DNA from: Verticillium longisporum
Taxonomy: Eukaryota > Ascomycota > Sordariomycetes > Glomerellales > Plectosphaerellaceae
Direction: 5' to 3'
DNA: 64,000 nt
Assembly (NCBI GenBank): GCA_019188255.1
Contig: JAETXT010000009.1
Location: forward strand, 3,782,001 to 3,846,000
The translations under genes and the position numbers were made by a program. A model generated the notes under the pieces. It saw nothing but the letters and a program-made list of their open reading frames with translations, had not been told where the DNA came from and searched no databases. Of this stretch, positions 1 through 11,307 are shown in pieces. Each line of letters opens with the position of its first letter. The stretch's first letter is position 1.

Positions 1-925
1 GGGCAGGCATCTGCCGGGTTTGGTTGATCGGGCATTGTGGGCGGTGTGTTGCGAGATCACTCTTAGGCGTATCTCAATATCTCAACTGATGGCGAGTGGT
101 GTGGAAAGTACTCGGACGTGTGTCCAGGGGCGAAGAACAGTAACAGCGCGATGTCGTGATAGTCCTTGGAGTCTGCATGGGAAATTTCCATGACTGAGGA
201 AAGTTAAAGTGGGCCCTCGCCGTCATCAGGCAAGACGCGACATTAGTCATTCATCCATCCATCCAACCGGCCCGGTGCCTGCACCTCACGCGAAAAGATC
301 CCGGGTTAAGCTGCAAGACAGTGACAGCTTGTGATCAACTTTGGCCTCGAGACAACCTGATGCTGTTCGTGTCTATACGCGTCAATTGGCAGTATTCACC
401 GGCAGCGAGCCGGTCCGGCTGCTTCGGGAGCACATGGCGCACACGAGCAACGAATACTAAGAGATGCGTGTGCATTGGCAAGTAAACTATCGACATGGGC
501 GCGTGCCATAGGGTGTATGGGCCACGGGGATACACGTCTGTCTCCAGACCGGTCCCCCTCTTCCTGTTCCTTCGCCTCCGTCCGGTTGAACGACGGAGGC
601 GCCCCAGCCCTTCTTTCCAGGCTGTCGCCGTAAAAGAGAGAGAGCGATGGGTTTTACCCTGCACGCCTCTCTGATCCTGATCCACCACCACATGAGAGAC
701 GAGGCCGTGACGTTGAGTCTGCTCAACTCATACGCCTATTGTGGACTCGTAAACCGTTCTCCCATCACCCGTCCATGTCATTCCTCGCCCAATTTTTTGC
801 CGCATCGCTCTTCTGCCTAAGCACCCAACACCGGCTGGTATCATAATGCCATGAACGTGACTTTTTGTGTAATTTTTGGATTTTTGTTTTTCGTTTTGGT
901 TGGCGACTTTTCGACCGAGCACAGC
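1..925. other. intergenic, no gene seen
   Basis: Normal-composition DNA with only short overlapping reading frames on both strands, none with a recognisable domain or a convincing start context. The right part (roughly 730-925) lies just downstream of the kgd4 stop and probably includes its 3' untranslated region. I see no tRNA or repeat. Confidence 0.5.
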
Positions 926-1407
926 TCAGCCGAAGAGGGAAGCGCCGCCCGACTCGACAGCCTCAAGCTCGGCCAGGGGAATGGCCTGGCGGCGGAAGCG
1001 GGCGGGAAGCTCGGAGCGGTCAAAGAACTCGCCCTGGGCGGGGCGGACGGAGCCCATCTCGTGGCCAGAGAGGCCACCGATGCCGGGCTCGCCGTTGCCG
1101 GCACGAATGCTCTTCTGGAGAGGGCCGTGCTGCTGGGCGTGCTGGCGGTAGGAGCTGAAGTTGGAGTGCTTGGCTCCGGAGGTGAAGCCCTCGGGGAGAG
1201 CGCCGGTGGGAGAGGCGGGGTGAGGCTGAGGGGAGTGGTCGATGGACGCTGGCTAGTGTAAGTGACTGTCCTCGTGCGGTCGCGGCTGCGATTGCGGCAT
1301 CACGGGAAACACGTACAAGGAGTGGTGCGGCGGCCCAGGAAGCGAATGCTGGGGGTGCGCTCGGCGTGCGCAGCAGCCTGGCGGAGGACGCGAGTGGCGG
1401 CGAACAT
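926..1407 (-). CDS. kgd4: KGD4/MRPS36-like 2-oxoglutarate dehydrogenase subunit, mitochondrial
   Basis: Two exons, 1317-1407 and 926-1248, separated by a 68-nt intron (1249-1316) with donor GTACGT and acceptor GCCAG, give a 137-residue protein. Its C-terminus carries ELPARFRRQAIPLAELE followed by a Ser-Gly-Gly-Ala ending, matching the ELPARFR...ELE...SGGA block that defines yeast Kgd4/Ymr31. In the family this small protein tethers the E3 (dihydrolipoamide dehydrogenase) to the E1-E2 core of the 2-oxoglutarate dehydrogenase complex in the mitochondrial matrix. The N-terminus (MFAATRVLRQAAAHAERTPS) is Arg/Ala-rich with few acidic residues, as expected for a matrix import signal. The start is the only ATG that gives this presequence. 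No single continuous reading frame shows the whole gene because of the intron. Function is by family; splice sites are inferred from frame continuity. Confidence 0.88.
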
Positions 1408-4066
1408 TGTGTTGTTGATGTGGTGTGTGTTGTTTGGTGGGCGGGAGATGCTCTTGTTCGAAAAAGTTGCTGGACCGCGACGTGCCTGCTGATAAAGCTC
1501 GACGAGACTGGACGCAACTGAGAGCGGCGGAAAGAGGAATTGAACTCGGTCGAAGGTCGAGTTTTGTTGTCTTTAGTCGTGCGCGAGGCGGCGTAGCTTT
1601 ACCAGCAGGGTAGTCAGAGGAGGTAAATTTGGTCGGGCGATGAAGGAGGAGAGAAGAGGAAGAGGGCGGGACAGCGGGACGGGGAGGAATCGTCCGATGA
1701 AATAACAGAAAGTTGGCGCCTTGGGGCTGGTGCAGGGTAGCTAGGTAGGTCGAAGGTTGTGCAGGCAGGGGAGGAGACCGGCACGGCAGCCTTGGGGCCT
1801 GGGGGGGCCTTGGTTGAGAAGCCGGGTCCGGGGCGGGAAAGTGTCGAGGAAATTTCACAAGCCGTCTGCACAAAAAAAACGACGCTAAGCGCGCCATAGC
1901 GAGTCGGCAAGGGCAGAACGCCTGTGGGATGCAACCAGCAGGAGGGCTGCACGCACCAGGGACCGCCTTCGTCCCTTCCCTCCGCCCACGCTGCTGTGGA
2001 GAGTGCACAAGGCCCGCTAGGCGAAAAGCAGTAGCCGCAGCCTGTCAATTGGGCCACGACTTCGAGCGCACTTCCCCGCTGACGTCCGAACTTCGGGGGG
2101 GTGCAGCTGCATTACTGGTTGCTGCATTAACCAGCCTCCCCTGAAGCCTGTCGGGCCCCTGCCCAAACCCGCTGAAGGCTGCTAAAGCCCGCTAAAGCCC
2201 GCTGCAAGATCGACCTAGAGTGGTGGATCAGAGATACCGATGACGGGGAACCACTTGCGGTCTTTTCTCTCATTGCTGTTTCTATTGTTTTCGCGTACAA
2301 CAAAAACGTACTATCGCCTCGCAGGACCTTGTTGCACCTAAATCACGCCCTGAACACGCCATTTCACCTACCCAAACAACCCACTTCTCCTGCCTGCCCA
2401 TGCATCTTGTCTGAGCATGTGGCGACGTGGTGTCAACAACAAGAGGAACACAGAGTAGGAGTAAGCACTGGTTTTGCCCTGTTTGTGGCCTGACCCGGCC
2501 ACACCCGAACCCTCCAACCCTCCCCCCCTTCCCCCTCCATCCACTGCTGCCGAACCACCAACCACCAGCGACAAATGTCAAGATGTTCTCAGCCAAAAGG
2601 TGAGACACTGTGGTCTGCCCAACACCCTCACCGACACATGCATCCCCCGCATTCAACACCCCGAAGCGCCGTTGAGAAGCAATCTGGGGAAGCAACAACA
2701 ACAACGCCACTACAAGCGCGCGACCATGAGCACAAGCCCAGGCTGCAAGCACAAGCACAAGCAAAAATGGTGGTGAGATGGTGTGCTGTTCACATGCATC
2801 CCCTCCCGCGTCGCTGGGTTTCCAAGCCGTTCCAGTGCGTCCAGGAATCACGCCCTAGACACCCCCAATTGGCCTCCTGCATCCTGCACCTTGCTGCCGG
2901 GATGTGTGGGTGCCTGTCTGCCTGCCTACAAGTACTACGCTTCGGGGCCCACGCCAACTGTCACCTCTCAACCGTGTAACATCCGATGTTGGGTGGGTGA
3001 TCTTTTAGGCTTTCAGGCTGCTGGGCTCACAGCGCGGGGAACCTGGAACTCCGAGGCTTGTCCGTGAGCTTTGGTTCATCCCTTCCCTCCTCCTGGTTCT
3101 GGTCCCGGCCGAGGGACGAGGTACGAGGTAACGGCAGATGAATCCCGACGTTCCCGCGCGTGCTTGAGCACATGCCATTCCCGTCTGCCCGACGATGAGA
3201 CGATCGCAGCTTCGAATCACGAAGAGGGTTGATGGCGAAAACTTGTCCGACTCCCATCGAGTCCACTTTCCTTCCACCATTTGCCGTCGAAACCCGCCGT
3301 CATCATGCCAGTTTTGGGCCCACCATCCTCCATCGCTGGTCTGGCGCTTGCACATGTTTGACTCGTATGAATTAGGAAGGCGCGTCGACAAGGCATTTAT
3401 GCGTCGGACACTGCTCCCGTTCTCCACGGCCCTCCAGGATCCACCGAGCTTCTCCTCTCGGACCATGGCGCCATCCGCTCGGGTTGCGATCCCGAGTCGT
3501 TTGCCTGCGTAGGGCAGCGCTCCGACCACTAGCTCCTGTGAATGGCGCAATCCGGCCGGCCTGCTCCGTTCGAGCGACGTCGCCAGTCTTCAGTGTATGG
3601 TCGATGATTAATCGCAACCTCCTTGTGATGTGAATTTGAGGCCGTCGCTGGATTAAGCGTGCAAGCCAACCTCTCAATGATCACCACCGCGTCGTTGTCA
3701 CTCTGAGTACAAGAATTGCAATCACTAATGGGTTTTTTGCGGGCGGTGTCCCAAGCTTTTCAGACATGTGTTCGGCAGCAGACAGGTCTGACAAGGGCAT
3801 TGTGAAGTACTGACCTACCCCTACACCACGCATTCACGACTACAATTGATACTCCGTTTCAGGGAATTCCTTGGGTTTTGTACCTATGACGGCTGATAAA
3901 TGCTGAGACGAGCTGGGTCAAGCTCGTTACGTGTTCTTTATCGTTATCGTTATTTGTCGCGTATCAACTCCAGACCACGGCCTGTTCCATCATTTTGCAA
4001 TGGATACTTCGTCATGAAAGTCCTCAGTCGTAAAATATCAATCCAGCCGTCTTCTTCCCGTCCATT
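1408..4066. other. intergenic, no gene supported
   Basis: This 2.7 kb stretch is the divergent or shared upstream side of kgd4 and the downstream side of the cysteine-rich gene. Long overlapping open frames (for example 1253-2008 minus) are low-complexity Pro/Arg/Ser/Ala translations of GC-skewed DNA and show no domain. A short array of about 10-bp units (CCCGCTAAAG-like, four imperfect copies) lies at about 2168-2206. CT-rich tracts near 2500-2560 are unremarkable. I see no RNA gene. Confidence 0.5.
2168..2206. repeat. short tandem repeat, ~10-bp unit
   Basis: Four imperfect copies of a GCTGAAGGCT / GCTAAAGCCC-like decamer follow each other. Seen directly; no function proposed. Confidence 0.5.
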
Positions 4067-4557
4067 CTAGTACGGCGGAGAGACGCAGACGCCGCCGCAA
4101 TCGGCTCCTCCATTCTTAGGATCACAACCATCCCTCGGGTCTTCAATGCACACCAGGCCCTCTGGGCATGGCAAGCCGCCAAATCCACCACAGAAAGGCG
4201 CATCCTCCGGTATCTCAACGGGGGGGTCTTCTTCCAGAGGGGTCAAGCATACGCCTGGGCACTTGACGCCGCCGTTCCTGGGATCGCAGTCGTCATTGGG
4301 CTTGTCGTAGCACACGAGCCCCGAGCCATATGGACAACGGATTTTTCGAGGGCCCCCGCACTGGGCGCCTTGTTGGGGATGCAAATGCCCGGCGCATCGC
4401 AGGCCATGCCGCAGCCGTCGATGCGAGGGTCATCGAGACAGGCCGTGCCCTTGGGACAGCGGGGCGCCGGCGCGACGCGGAAGCCGCCGCATGATTGATA
4501 GTCGGCCGACACGGCGGCGGCGAGGGTCGCGATGATCAAAGATGTGTTGACCTTCAT
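4067..4557 (-). CDS. cysteine-rich secreted protein with three internal repeats; one-base frameshift
   Basis: The frame starting at 4557 encodes a signal peptide (MKVNTSLIIATLAAAVSA) and a first Cys-rich repeat (CGGF...CPKGTACLDDPR..GC...GICIPN). Near 4360-4384 the coding signal moves to another frame, which gives two more repeats of the same plan (CGG...CP.G.VC.D.P.D.CDP.NGG..C.GVC) and ends in SPPY at TAG 4067. Both halves clearly belong together, so one base is missing around 4360-4384, or there is a sequencing error. I found no GT...AG pair that would bridge the frames as an intron. Joined, it would be about 163 residues, secreted and probably disulfide-rich, of the type often listed as candidate effectors. 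The repeats are not a family I can name. A TATAAA box lies 133 nt upstream of the start. Confidence 0.6.
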
Positions 4558-4689
4558 AGCTGCAGTATCAAGGTTGAGTCTAAATCTGGCGTGAAAGATT
4601 GTTCTGATGGTTTCTGGCCTGGTCTGGGGAAGAGGAAGACTACTGATGCCAAGGGTCAAGTTCATCCGAAAACCTGGAATGCGTTCCTC

Positions 4690-4695
4690 TTTATA
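4690..4695 (-). promoter_or_regulatory. TATA box of the cysteine-rich gene
   Basis: A perfect TATAAA on the minus strand lies 133 nt upstream of the ATG at 4557. It has the usual distance for a fungal core promoter with a moderate 5' leader. Inference from position only. Confidence 0.45.
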
Positions 4696-6484
4696 CCCGC
4701 CCCTCCTCTGGATCAGGAAACAAACCACGATCCTCCGTCGAGTATACTTTCTCTCCTGAATCAGATTCATTGCAAAAATCCTCCCTGGACCTAGAACACC
4801 CAATCGCGACCCTTCGGCAGAAGAAAAGATTCAGCCACACTCTCCGGTTGAACTGGCGCTGACCCGCTGGCGCTGACCCGCCGGCGGCCGATTCCTCCGC
4901 GTCCTGCTGCCGCAACGGCCCAAGACACTCAGCTTTTGTGGTCGATTGCCAGGGCGATGTTGCGATTTCCCGCGAATAGTCGCGCCTGAGTGGCCATCGA
5001 CCTGTTACGGGGGCTGCGCTGGTTGCAACGTGAGTTCAGCTCTCGCGTGTGACGGGAATGTAAGCTTGGCTAGAACTCAGTCTGGAGGGGAGCATTGTCA
5101 TCCCTTGGTTGCCTCTGTCTTGTTAAATTGTGGACACGGGAGCGTCTCTGTGTGAGAGCGGTCCTGCAGGTGCGGTGTCGGCGGTCATGCGAGGATATTG
5201 AGGCTGAATAGGTAGCGGCATCGGCTGAGGCGCGTGATGATATGTATGCAGCACACAACTCGCGGTGAGCTGCCTTCAGGCATTTGGTCATTTTGAAACG
5301 ACGCAGCTCGCGGTGAGCCGTGACACGTGCGGCTCGACCTTCCGAATTTGCATGAGGCAAGTTGGTTCTTAGGCGAGTATAGACACGATGTGCAAGTACC
5401 AAATGACAACATCGAGATCGTTTGACAAATAGAAGAGAGGCGGGTGCCGTCCATTTGTCTTGTTCGCGGCTAAATGTAGGGTCTGTAGCTCTTGAAGTTA
5501 ATCTCAAGGGCTTGAAGTCGGTCTCCTCGATGTCTTACCATGGAGACCGAATGAGCTACCTGCCTGCATGATCTCGACTGTCATGTCACTCAGTGTCCGA
5601 GCCATGTTTCGAGCAGACTGAAGACGTCGTTCGCAGGTTGATACGCAGCCCGTTTCTTGGTGTGGGACGCAAGAACATCCGAAGTCCGGCTCGTCGCGGC
5701 TAGGACGGCAGACTGTGGCCCTGCATCTATGCTTCCGTGGTCTTCTTCCCCTAGAACCGCTTTTAGGCCTTGTGTTGTAAGAGAACCGCAGTTGATTCTG
5801 ACACTTGGAATGATGGGGACTGCGCTTAAGAGATGGACTGTCAGGACCTATGGAGACCGCGAAACCGGCAGTCAATCGCCTGCTTCATGATCGTGGAGAG
5901 CCCGGAGAAGGGACCAAGGATAGCGAGAACCTAGTCATATGGAGAGCCAACAGGCCACACTTTAAGTAAGGGCAGCGATTAATCCTAAGTAGAGGTCCCT
6001 AAGTGATCAACAGTCATCATCTAAACTCGTCGCGAGACTCTTCTGACAGCGATCCTCTCACATACAGGCGAGTCTGAGATTCCCTCAGCATCTGCACTAG
6101 AAACCTGGTGGCCGTAGTGTGGAGGTCCCACTGAGGTTGAATCTGATCATTGCATGATGAGTAGATCAGCAAGTCACGACGTCAGTATCAGCTGCCTCAC
6201 TCCACATGGGTTTCTATCCTTGACGTGAAGTACTCTGCAAGACCTCTTGCGGGATTGTATGTCTTTCACTTTCACAGGCAGAAAAGCCAAGGTACTCCTG
6301 CTTTTCTGAATTGGAACTTACCTTTCTCGGATTAACACCGATGTTCTTTGAAATCTTTTGAGGGCTCTGAAAATATAGCGCGATGACCTGGCGCCAAGGT
6401 TGTAATCTGTCAACGCAGGTGAGTATGATGGACCGCCAAGAGCTCAGCTACTACTGCTTCGCCGTTCGGAAGCTTTTGGAACCC
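4696..6484. other. intergenic, no gene supported
   Basis: Normal-composition DNA without a reading frame that I trust. The longest frames (5070-5507 minus, 5504-5875 minus) give Arg/Ser-rich sequences with no domain and no splice logic. Nothing RNA-like was noticed. Confidence 0.45.
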
Positions 6485-6892
6485 CTACGTTGACGAAGCC
6501 GTCACACCGTTGCCTGCAGAGCCTCGAAGCAAGTCAAAACTGCCAGTGCTTGTAGCAGAACTGCAACCAGGCGATGCAAAGGACCCCGCGATCGCCCAAA
6601 CCTGGTTCTGAGGAATGATGCTTCTCTGGGCTAGGCAACATCTTGGCTTGTCCGCCACACCGGAGGCTAACCTTGAAACCGTGGGCCATGGCTGGAATCT
6701 GGAATTGATTTGATCAGAGTTTCCTCGAGGCTTCAAGGCCGCCGCCGAACTGGCGTGCTCTTTGTTACACAAGGTCCTTATGGGGCACACGGGATGGAGA
6801 CCAGGCAGGCAATTGGCTCGGGCCCAGCCGTTCGCCGCAGCCCGAGTCGGGGGTGCATAGAGCAAGCCGAGAACCAAAGCGGCGAGTACCAT
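6485..6892 (-). CDS. doubtful small secreted protein
   Basis: A 135-residue frame begins MVLAALVLGLLYAPPTRAAA, which could be a signal peptide, and contains six cysteines spread over the chain. The remainder is Ser/Ala-rich and has no recognisable domain. No neighbour, promoter or intron supports it, and codon use is not distinctive. It may be a chance frame in a 3.4 kb region otherwise without genes. Listed only because of the N-terminus. Confidence 0.2.
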   Translation of the reverse strand: MVLAALVLGLLYAPPTRAAANGWARANCLPGLHPVCPIRTLCNKEHASSAAALKPRGNSDQINSRFQPWPTVSRLASGVADKPRCCLAQRSIIPQNQVWAIAGSFASPGCSSATSTGSFDLLRGSAGNGVTASST

Positions 6893-7950
6893 GCCATTTG
6901 TAGAAGTGTATGTTGCGAGATGTGTTCGATACTTAGGCTAAGGTGACAGGACAATGTATTCATGCCATGATCTCGGGCTACGGAAAGGTTCCAGTTGACG
7001 ACTGCAGGTACCTATTAGGACGGGCAGGCAGACCCCCACCCAAGGCACCTGGCTGGGACCTCGATTGTGGATCTGTTGAAGCTGAAAGCTTGGCATCCTC
7101 CCACGCCTCAACGTGCCCTCGCTGGGGTCCTTGATTGGACGACATCGTCGGTTCCAAGGACGAAGAGCGTCCGAACGGCTTCACCTTCGGATCGAGAATC
7201 ATCATCAACTAACATTTTGGTCCTGTAGGTCTTCGTTGTCTCTGAATTTCGATATTGTAAAGCATCCTGCGTTATTCTCGATACATCAACTCTGCAGTTG
7301 ACGAACCACACGTGGGTACACACTTGGACATAGCAGAATGGCCCCGAACATGACCTTTAAATCTTCAATGTCTTCCGAAGTCACAGTCCATCGGATTTCG
7401 GATCCTCAAACAGCCTGGCGCATCCACATGACACTCGGAAACCTGGAGCATAGCCCCTTCCACCGCTGGGCGCCTGACCCGATCCAGGCGTCTCCTCATC
7501 ATGTTCGACCACATCCACTCAACCCGCCACGCTGGGAATCAGAGGTCCCGTAAACCATGCGGGAATACTTGCATTAGCATACTGGTTCTGCGGGTCCCCC
7601 CATGCTGGGTGTGGCCTCCACGCAACGTGGGTGGCCAGCCAGGTAACTTCACCCACAGACTTATATCCTCCACCCGGCCCACGCGTCGATCCCTCATTCC
7701 CTCTACTACATACACAGAATTTCAAAACCACGGAGTGACGATTTCTCTGCGACATTGCTCGCTCAAGTCTGACGCAAAAACATGGCTCAAGCAAGGGGAA
7801 TGCCCTGAGTCGTCAACACCGCGTTACTCGTTCCACGTCACCAGAGCCGGCCATGCCATAATCACCTGGTTGATACCCTTACAGGGCGTTCCGCATCAAC
7901 AATACTACATCGGAAGTTCGAGCACCTGATAGCTCTCCATACAGGCTGCC
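6893..7950. other. intergenic / upstream region of the phosphate permease
   Basis: No supported gene. The last 300 bases are pyrimidine-rich with a CTTATATCC stretch near 7660, which fits an ascomycete promoter and leader for the permease starting at 7951, but no single site stands out. Confidence 0.4.
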
Positions 7951-9994
7951 ATGGCCGTCCTATCACAGTACGATTACATCTTTGCTCTCTGCACCATCTT
8001 TTCCTTTCTCGACGCCTGGAACATCGGTAAGCCGCGTGGTTTTCTCACAAGGTTCACAATGTCTCATGCGTCTGCGATCTGGCATCTGGCGGGATTCCCG
8101 GGCCTGCTGGCAACGTGGCGCTGATTCCGGGCCGCGACATGAGTGACACCCGCGAAGGCCTCGAGTACAGACTCTAACGCCACGATACAGGAGCAAACGA
8201 TGTCGCCAACTCCTTTGCGACGTCCGTGTCTTCACGGTCGTTGACGATGAAGCAGGCCATGATGATTGCATCGGTCATGGAGTTTAGCGGATCTGTTACC
8301 GTCGGATCGAGGGTCACCGACACGATCCGCACCAAGATCATTGATCCCCATCTATATGACGAATACCCCAGCGTGCTCCTTCTAGCCATGACTTGCACCA
8401 TTGTCGCCTCTTCCATTTTTCTCACTTTTGCCACGAGGCACGGGTTTCCAGTCTCAACCACGCATTCTCTCATTGGAGGACTTGTAGGTGCCGCAACAGC
8501 CTCTGTCGGCATCGAGAAGATCAATTGGTCCATTCGGGGCGTTTCGCAAGTTTTTGCTGCTTGGGTCATTGCGCCAGGAATCTCGGGCACGATAGGCGCC
8601 TGCCTCTTCCTCTTCACCAAGCACATTATCCTGACGAAGCAGAATGCGCCGCGGAAAGCATTTTACACGATTCCCGTCTACACTTTCGTCACGATAGGTG
8701 CTATCACGAGTCAGTGCACTCCGAATGCAGCTGAGGTGGACGACTCTTGACCTGTTTACTGACCTGAGTAGTGCTTATATCCTGGAAAGGGGTGCAAACC
8801 CGCGTCGACCTCACGACGAAGCAAATCCTCAAGGCAGTCTTTATCACTGCTGGCGGAGCCACCTCTCTGCAAGCCTTCTTCCTCCTGCCATTCATCTGGC
8901 GCAAAGTCATGATGGAAGACTGGCAGCTACGCTGGTGGATGATCTGGCGTGGCCCATGGCTGTTATACATGCCACTGCCTCCACCGCCCCCGGCTGGCGT
9001 ATCCCGCCTCAACATTAAAGACTATTATCGCGGCCACCTCACTGCCGAAGAGCTAGCCTACATGCGTGCCTCGGAATCTCTCCTCAGCTCGGTTCAGAAG
9101 AGCAGCAACGCCTCGGAACTCGACAAGGACGACGACTGCTCTCAGCGCCACATACTCCCTCCGCCCGCCCTTCCCCTGCCGGGCAGCCCTCCCCTGAACC
9201 ACAACGAGCTCACACGCGCTCGCACCGCCAATGACGAACTCATCCCGCCACGCCCGCCGGGACCCTGGAACTCGCTCCGCGTCATCGGCTGGCGCGTCAA
9301 CCGCGTCCTCCTCCGCGGTCTCGAGAAGGATGTCATCGCCATGCAGCAGCGCAAGTCCATCCTGACGTGGCACATTGAAGACATGCACGCCCGCGCCGCG
9401 CACTACGACAACCGCGCCGAGTACATGTACTCGGCCCTCCAGATCCTCACGGCCTCGGCGGCGAGTTTTATCCACGGCGCCCACGACGTCAGCAACTCGA
9501 TCGGCCCGTTCACGACGGCGTGGTACGTCTGGCGCACCGGCGAGGTGCCGGACAAGGTGGGCGTCCCGATCTGGATCCTGGCGTTCGGTGGCGCGGCCAT
9601 TGTGCTGGGTCTCTTGACATACGGGTACCACGTCATGCGCAACCTCGGCAACAGGCTGACCCTCATCTCGCCGAGTCGAGGGTTCTGCATGGAGCTTGCG
9701 AGTGCCATTACGGTGCTGATTGCCACGCGGCTGAGGCTGCCCATATCCACGGTGAGTGTTGGGAGGAGATCTGCAGTACAGGTTCCCATTGCTGACAGGT
9801 CTTGGCAGACGCAATCCATCGCCGGCGCAACGGTAGGCGTCGGACTCGCGAATGGAGACTGGCGATGCATCAACCCACGTCTTGTTGCGTGGATCTACTT
9901 TGGGTAGGCGGTGACCGTTCCGGTGACTGCGCTGATGAGTGGGTGCCTCATGGCGTTGATTTTGAATGCCCCCCGCATGATGCCGGCAACGTGA
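7951..9994 (+). CDS. pho89: PiT-family phosphate permease (PHO89/PHO-4 type) with premature TAG
   Basis: Four exons: 7951-8026, 8191-8709, 8772-9751 and 9809-9994, with introns of 164, 62 and 57 nt. The product is a multi-pass plasma-membrane symporter of the inorganic phosphate transporter family. The first signature (GANDVANSFATSVSS, residues 26-40) and the inverted second signature (GAHDVSNSIGP, about 434-444) flank a long hydrophilic loop (about 270-400), the usual PiT layout. Exon 4 hits TAG at 9905-9907 right after AWIYFG. Reading past it gives a well-preserved final membrane segment (AVTVPVTALMSGCLMALILN) and a natural TGA at 9992. The family has Trp at this place, so TGG became TAG. 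As sequenced the protein is 557 residues; without the stop it would be 586. The second signature has His where Asn is usual. The gene is convergent with the mitochondrial gene at 10460. Family assignment is firm; activity is doubtful. Confidence 0.85.
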
Positions 9995-10459
9995 TGCCCA
10001 TGTATGGAGCGGCGTATTGCGCCCCCCTCGAATTAGGGAGGACTGGTCGATGAGAGTGTATCAAAGTGTGAATTAAGAGGGAAGACCAGCATGGCTATGT
10101 TTGATTTCTTTGCAGCGGTTTTAGCGGCATGGCATTTGGAATCAGGTGTTTGGGAGGATATCCAGTGGCGATTTGAATGGGTGTCGTGAGAGAGGACACG
10201 ACGACAGCATGCATTGGCGCCATCACGAGCAGCTTCAACGCTGCCGAAGGAGCAATTTTCCCAGCAACCATATAGGGTGTTGATCGAGGAAGTAAAAAGG
10301 AGATCATCACTTCTGTGAGTACCACGCTTCAACCGAGGCGAAGAATGCATTGGAACATGTTGACTACCGGCAACACCATACCGTTGTGACCACCCCAAGC
10401 GCAAGACGTGTATCAGCTCTCTCGATCAAGGCTGCTCCTCAACGCACCGCCAATCCGCC
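9995..10459. other. convergent intergenic region
   Basis: Lies between the 3' ends of the permease and the minus-strand mitochondrial gene. It must hold both polyadenylation regions. I see no further gene or RNA. Confidence 0.5.
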
Positions 10460-10925
10460 TCACCTGGTGAATTTCTTCGCCTCGGCCTCGACGTCCTTCG
10501 CCTTGTCCTTCACGTACCCCTTCGCCTCCTCCGCCTTTTCCCCGATGAGCACCTGCGTATCAATCGTCTTTTGCCGGACCTTCTCCGCCTTTCTCGGGTT
10601 CGACGTAAAGTACACGACGCCTCCGCCGACAACGACGGCCACGGCTCCCATGGCGGCAATAGAGGGCCTGCATCAAGTGAGCGTGAGCACGACGTCAACA
10701 GAGGGCAAGTGACATGGATCGGGGTCGGGTTACGTACCAGTCTTGCAGAATGGTCGCCTTGCGCGGCGGGGGGTCCTGGCCGCCGGGACCGCCGAGGTCG
10801 TCTTTTGCGTCGCCCGTGTTGACCACCTTGCGTTTCGCGGCCGAGCTGTGGAAGCTTGCGGCCAGGGGTGCGCGGGCGACGAGGGGGGCACGGGCGGTGA
10901 CGGCTCTTGCGATTCGGAGAGACAT
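10460..10925 (-). CDS. small mitochondrial single-pass membrane protein, unknown function
   Basis: Two exons, 10738-10925 and 10460-10667, with a 70-nt intron (10668-10737; donor GTACGT, acceptor TGCAG), encode 131 residues. The N-terminus (MSLRIARAVTARAPLVARAP) is Arg/Ala-rich and amphipathic, followed by FHSS, a typical matrix-processing context. A Gly/Pro-rich stretch follows, then one membrane segment (AAMGAVAVVVGGGVVYF, about 68-84), then a charged Lys/Glu/Ala helix rich in EKAEEAKGYVKDKAKD-type repeats up to the end. This layout suggests an inner-membrane protein with a helical soluble tail. I do not recognise the family. Joining the exons is supported because both reading frames are otherwise incomplete and the splice signals are canonical. 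Confidence 0.72.
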
Positions 10926-11307
10926 TTGCTTTGATGGAGGGTGATTCGGGGGTTCTTGTGGATGGTATTTGATTTGGGGACTGCTCGAATTGTGCACGAT
11001 GCTATAGCAATCAATTGAGGTGTTCTTTGGTTGTCGTAGGTGATGGGAGGTGGAAGTTGAGGAAGCTCATTCCAGGAGCTTGAGCAGGAGGTGCCTTGCG
11101 TCATCGGGCCATCACTGATGACGACGGGCGCTCGGCCCCGCGGAATCCACATGTTCGGCTCCTTGTCTGGGGGAACAGCCGGCGCCGAGTCTCCGCAGCG
11201 TCGGAATGTAGACGAGTGGCATTCATGGCACGGTACGAGAGTGATGATGAGATGTTGACTTGCATCAAATCGCTGCTTGAAGTACATTGTGAGATGTAAA
11301 GGGCCAA
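10926..11307. other. intergenic between two minus-strand genes
   Basis: Holds the promoter and leader of the small mitochondrial gene and the 3' region of btn1. No other gene seen. Confidence 0.5.

Noticed and set aside
1253..2008. 251-codon open frame on the minus strand upstream of kgd4
   Set aside because: Pro/Arg/Ser-rich translation without a domain, overlapping the first exon and promoter of kgd4 in another frame.
4340..4400. Intron to explain the frame change in the cysteine-rich gene
   Set aside because: No GT...AG pair of plausible length joins the two frames without losing conserved cysteines.
9053..9814. 253-codon open frame antisense to the phosphate permease
   Set aside because: Lies opposite a well-supported exon with high GC at third positions; Arg/Gly/Val-rich shadow.
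9902..9994. Intron starting GTAGGC to bypass the TAG in the permease
   Set aside because: The sequence after TAG is conserved coding sequence in frame, and the donor is poor, so a nonsense change explains it better.
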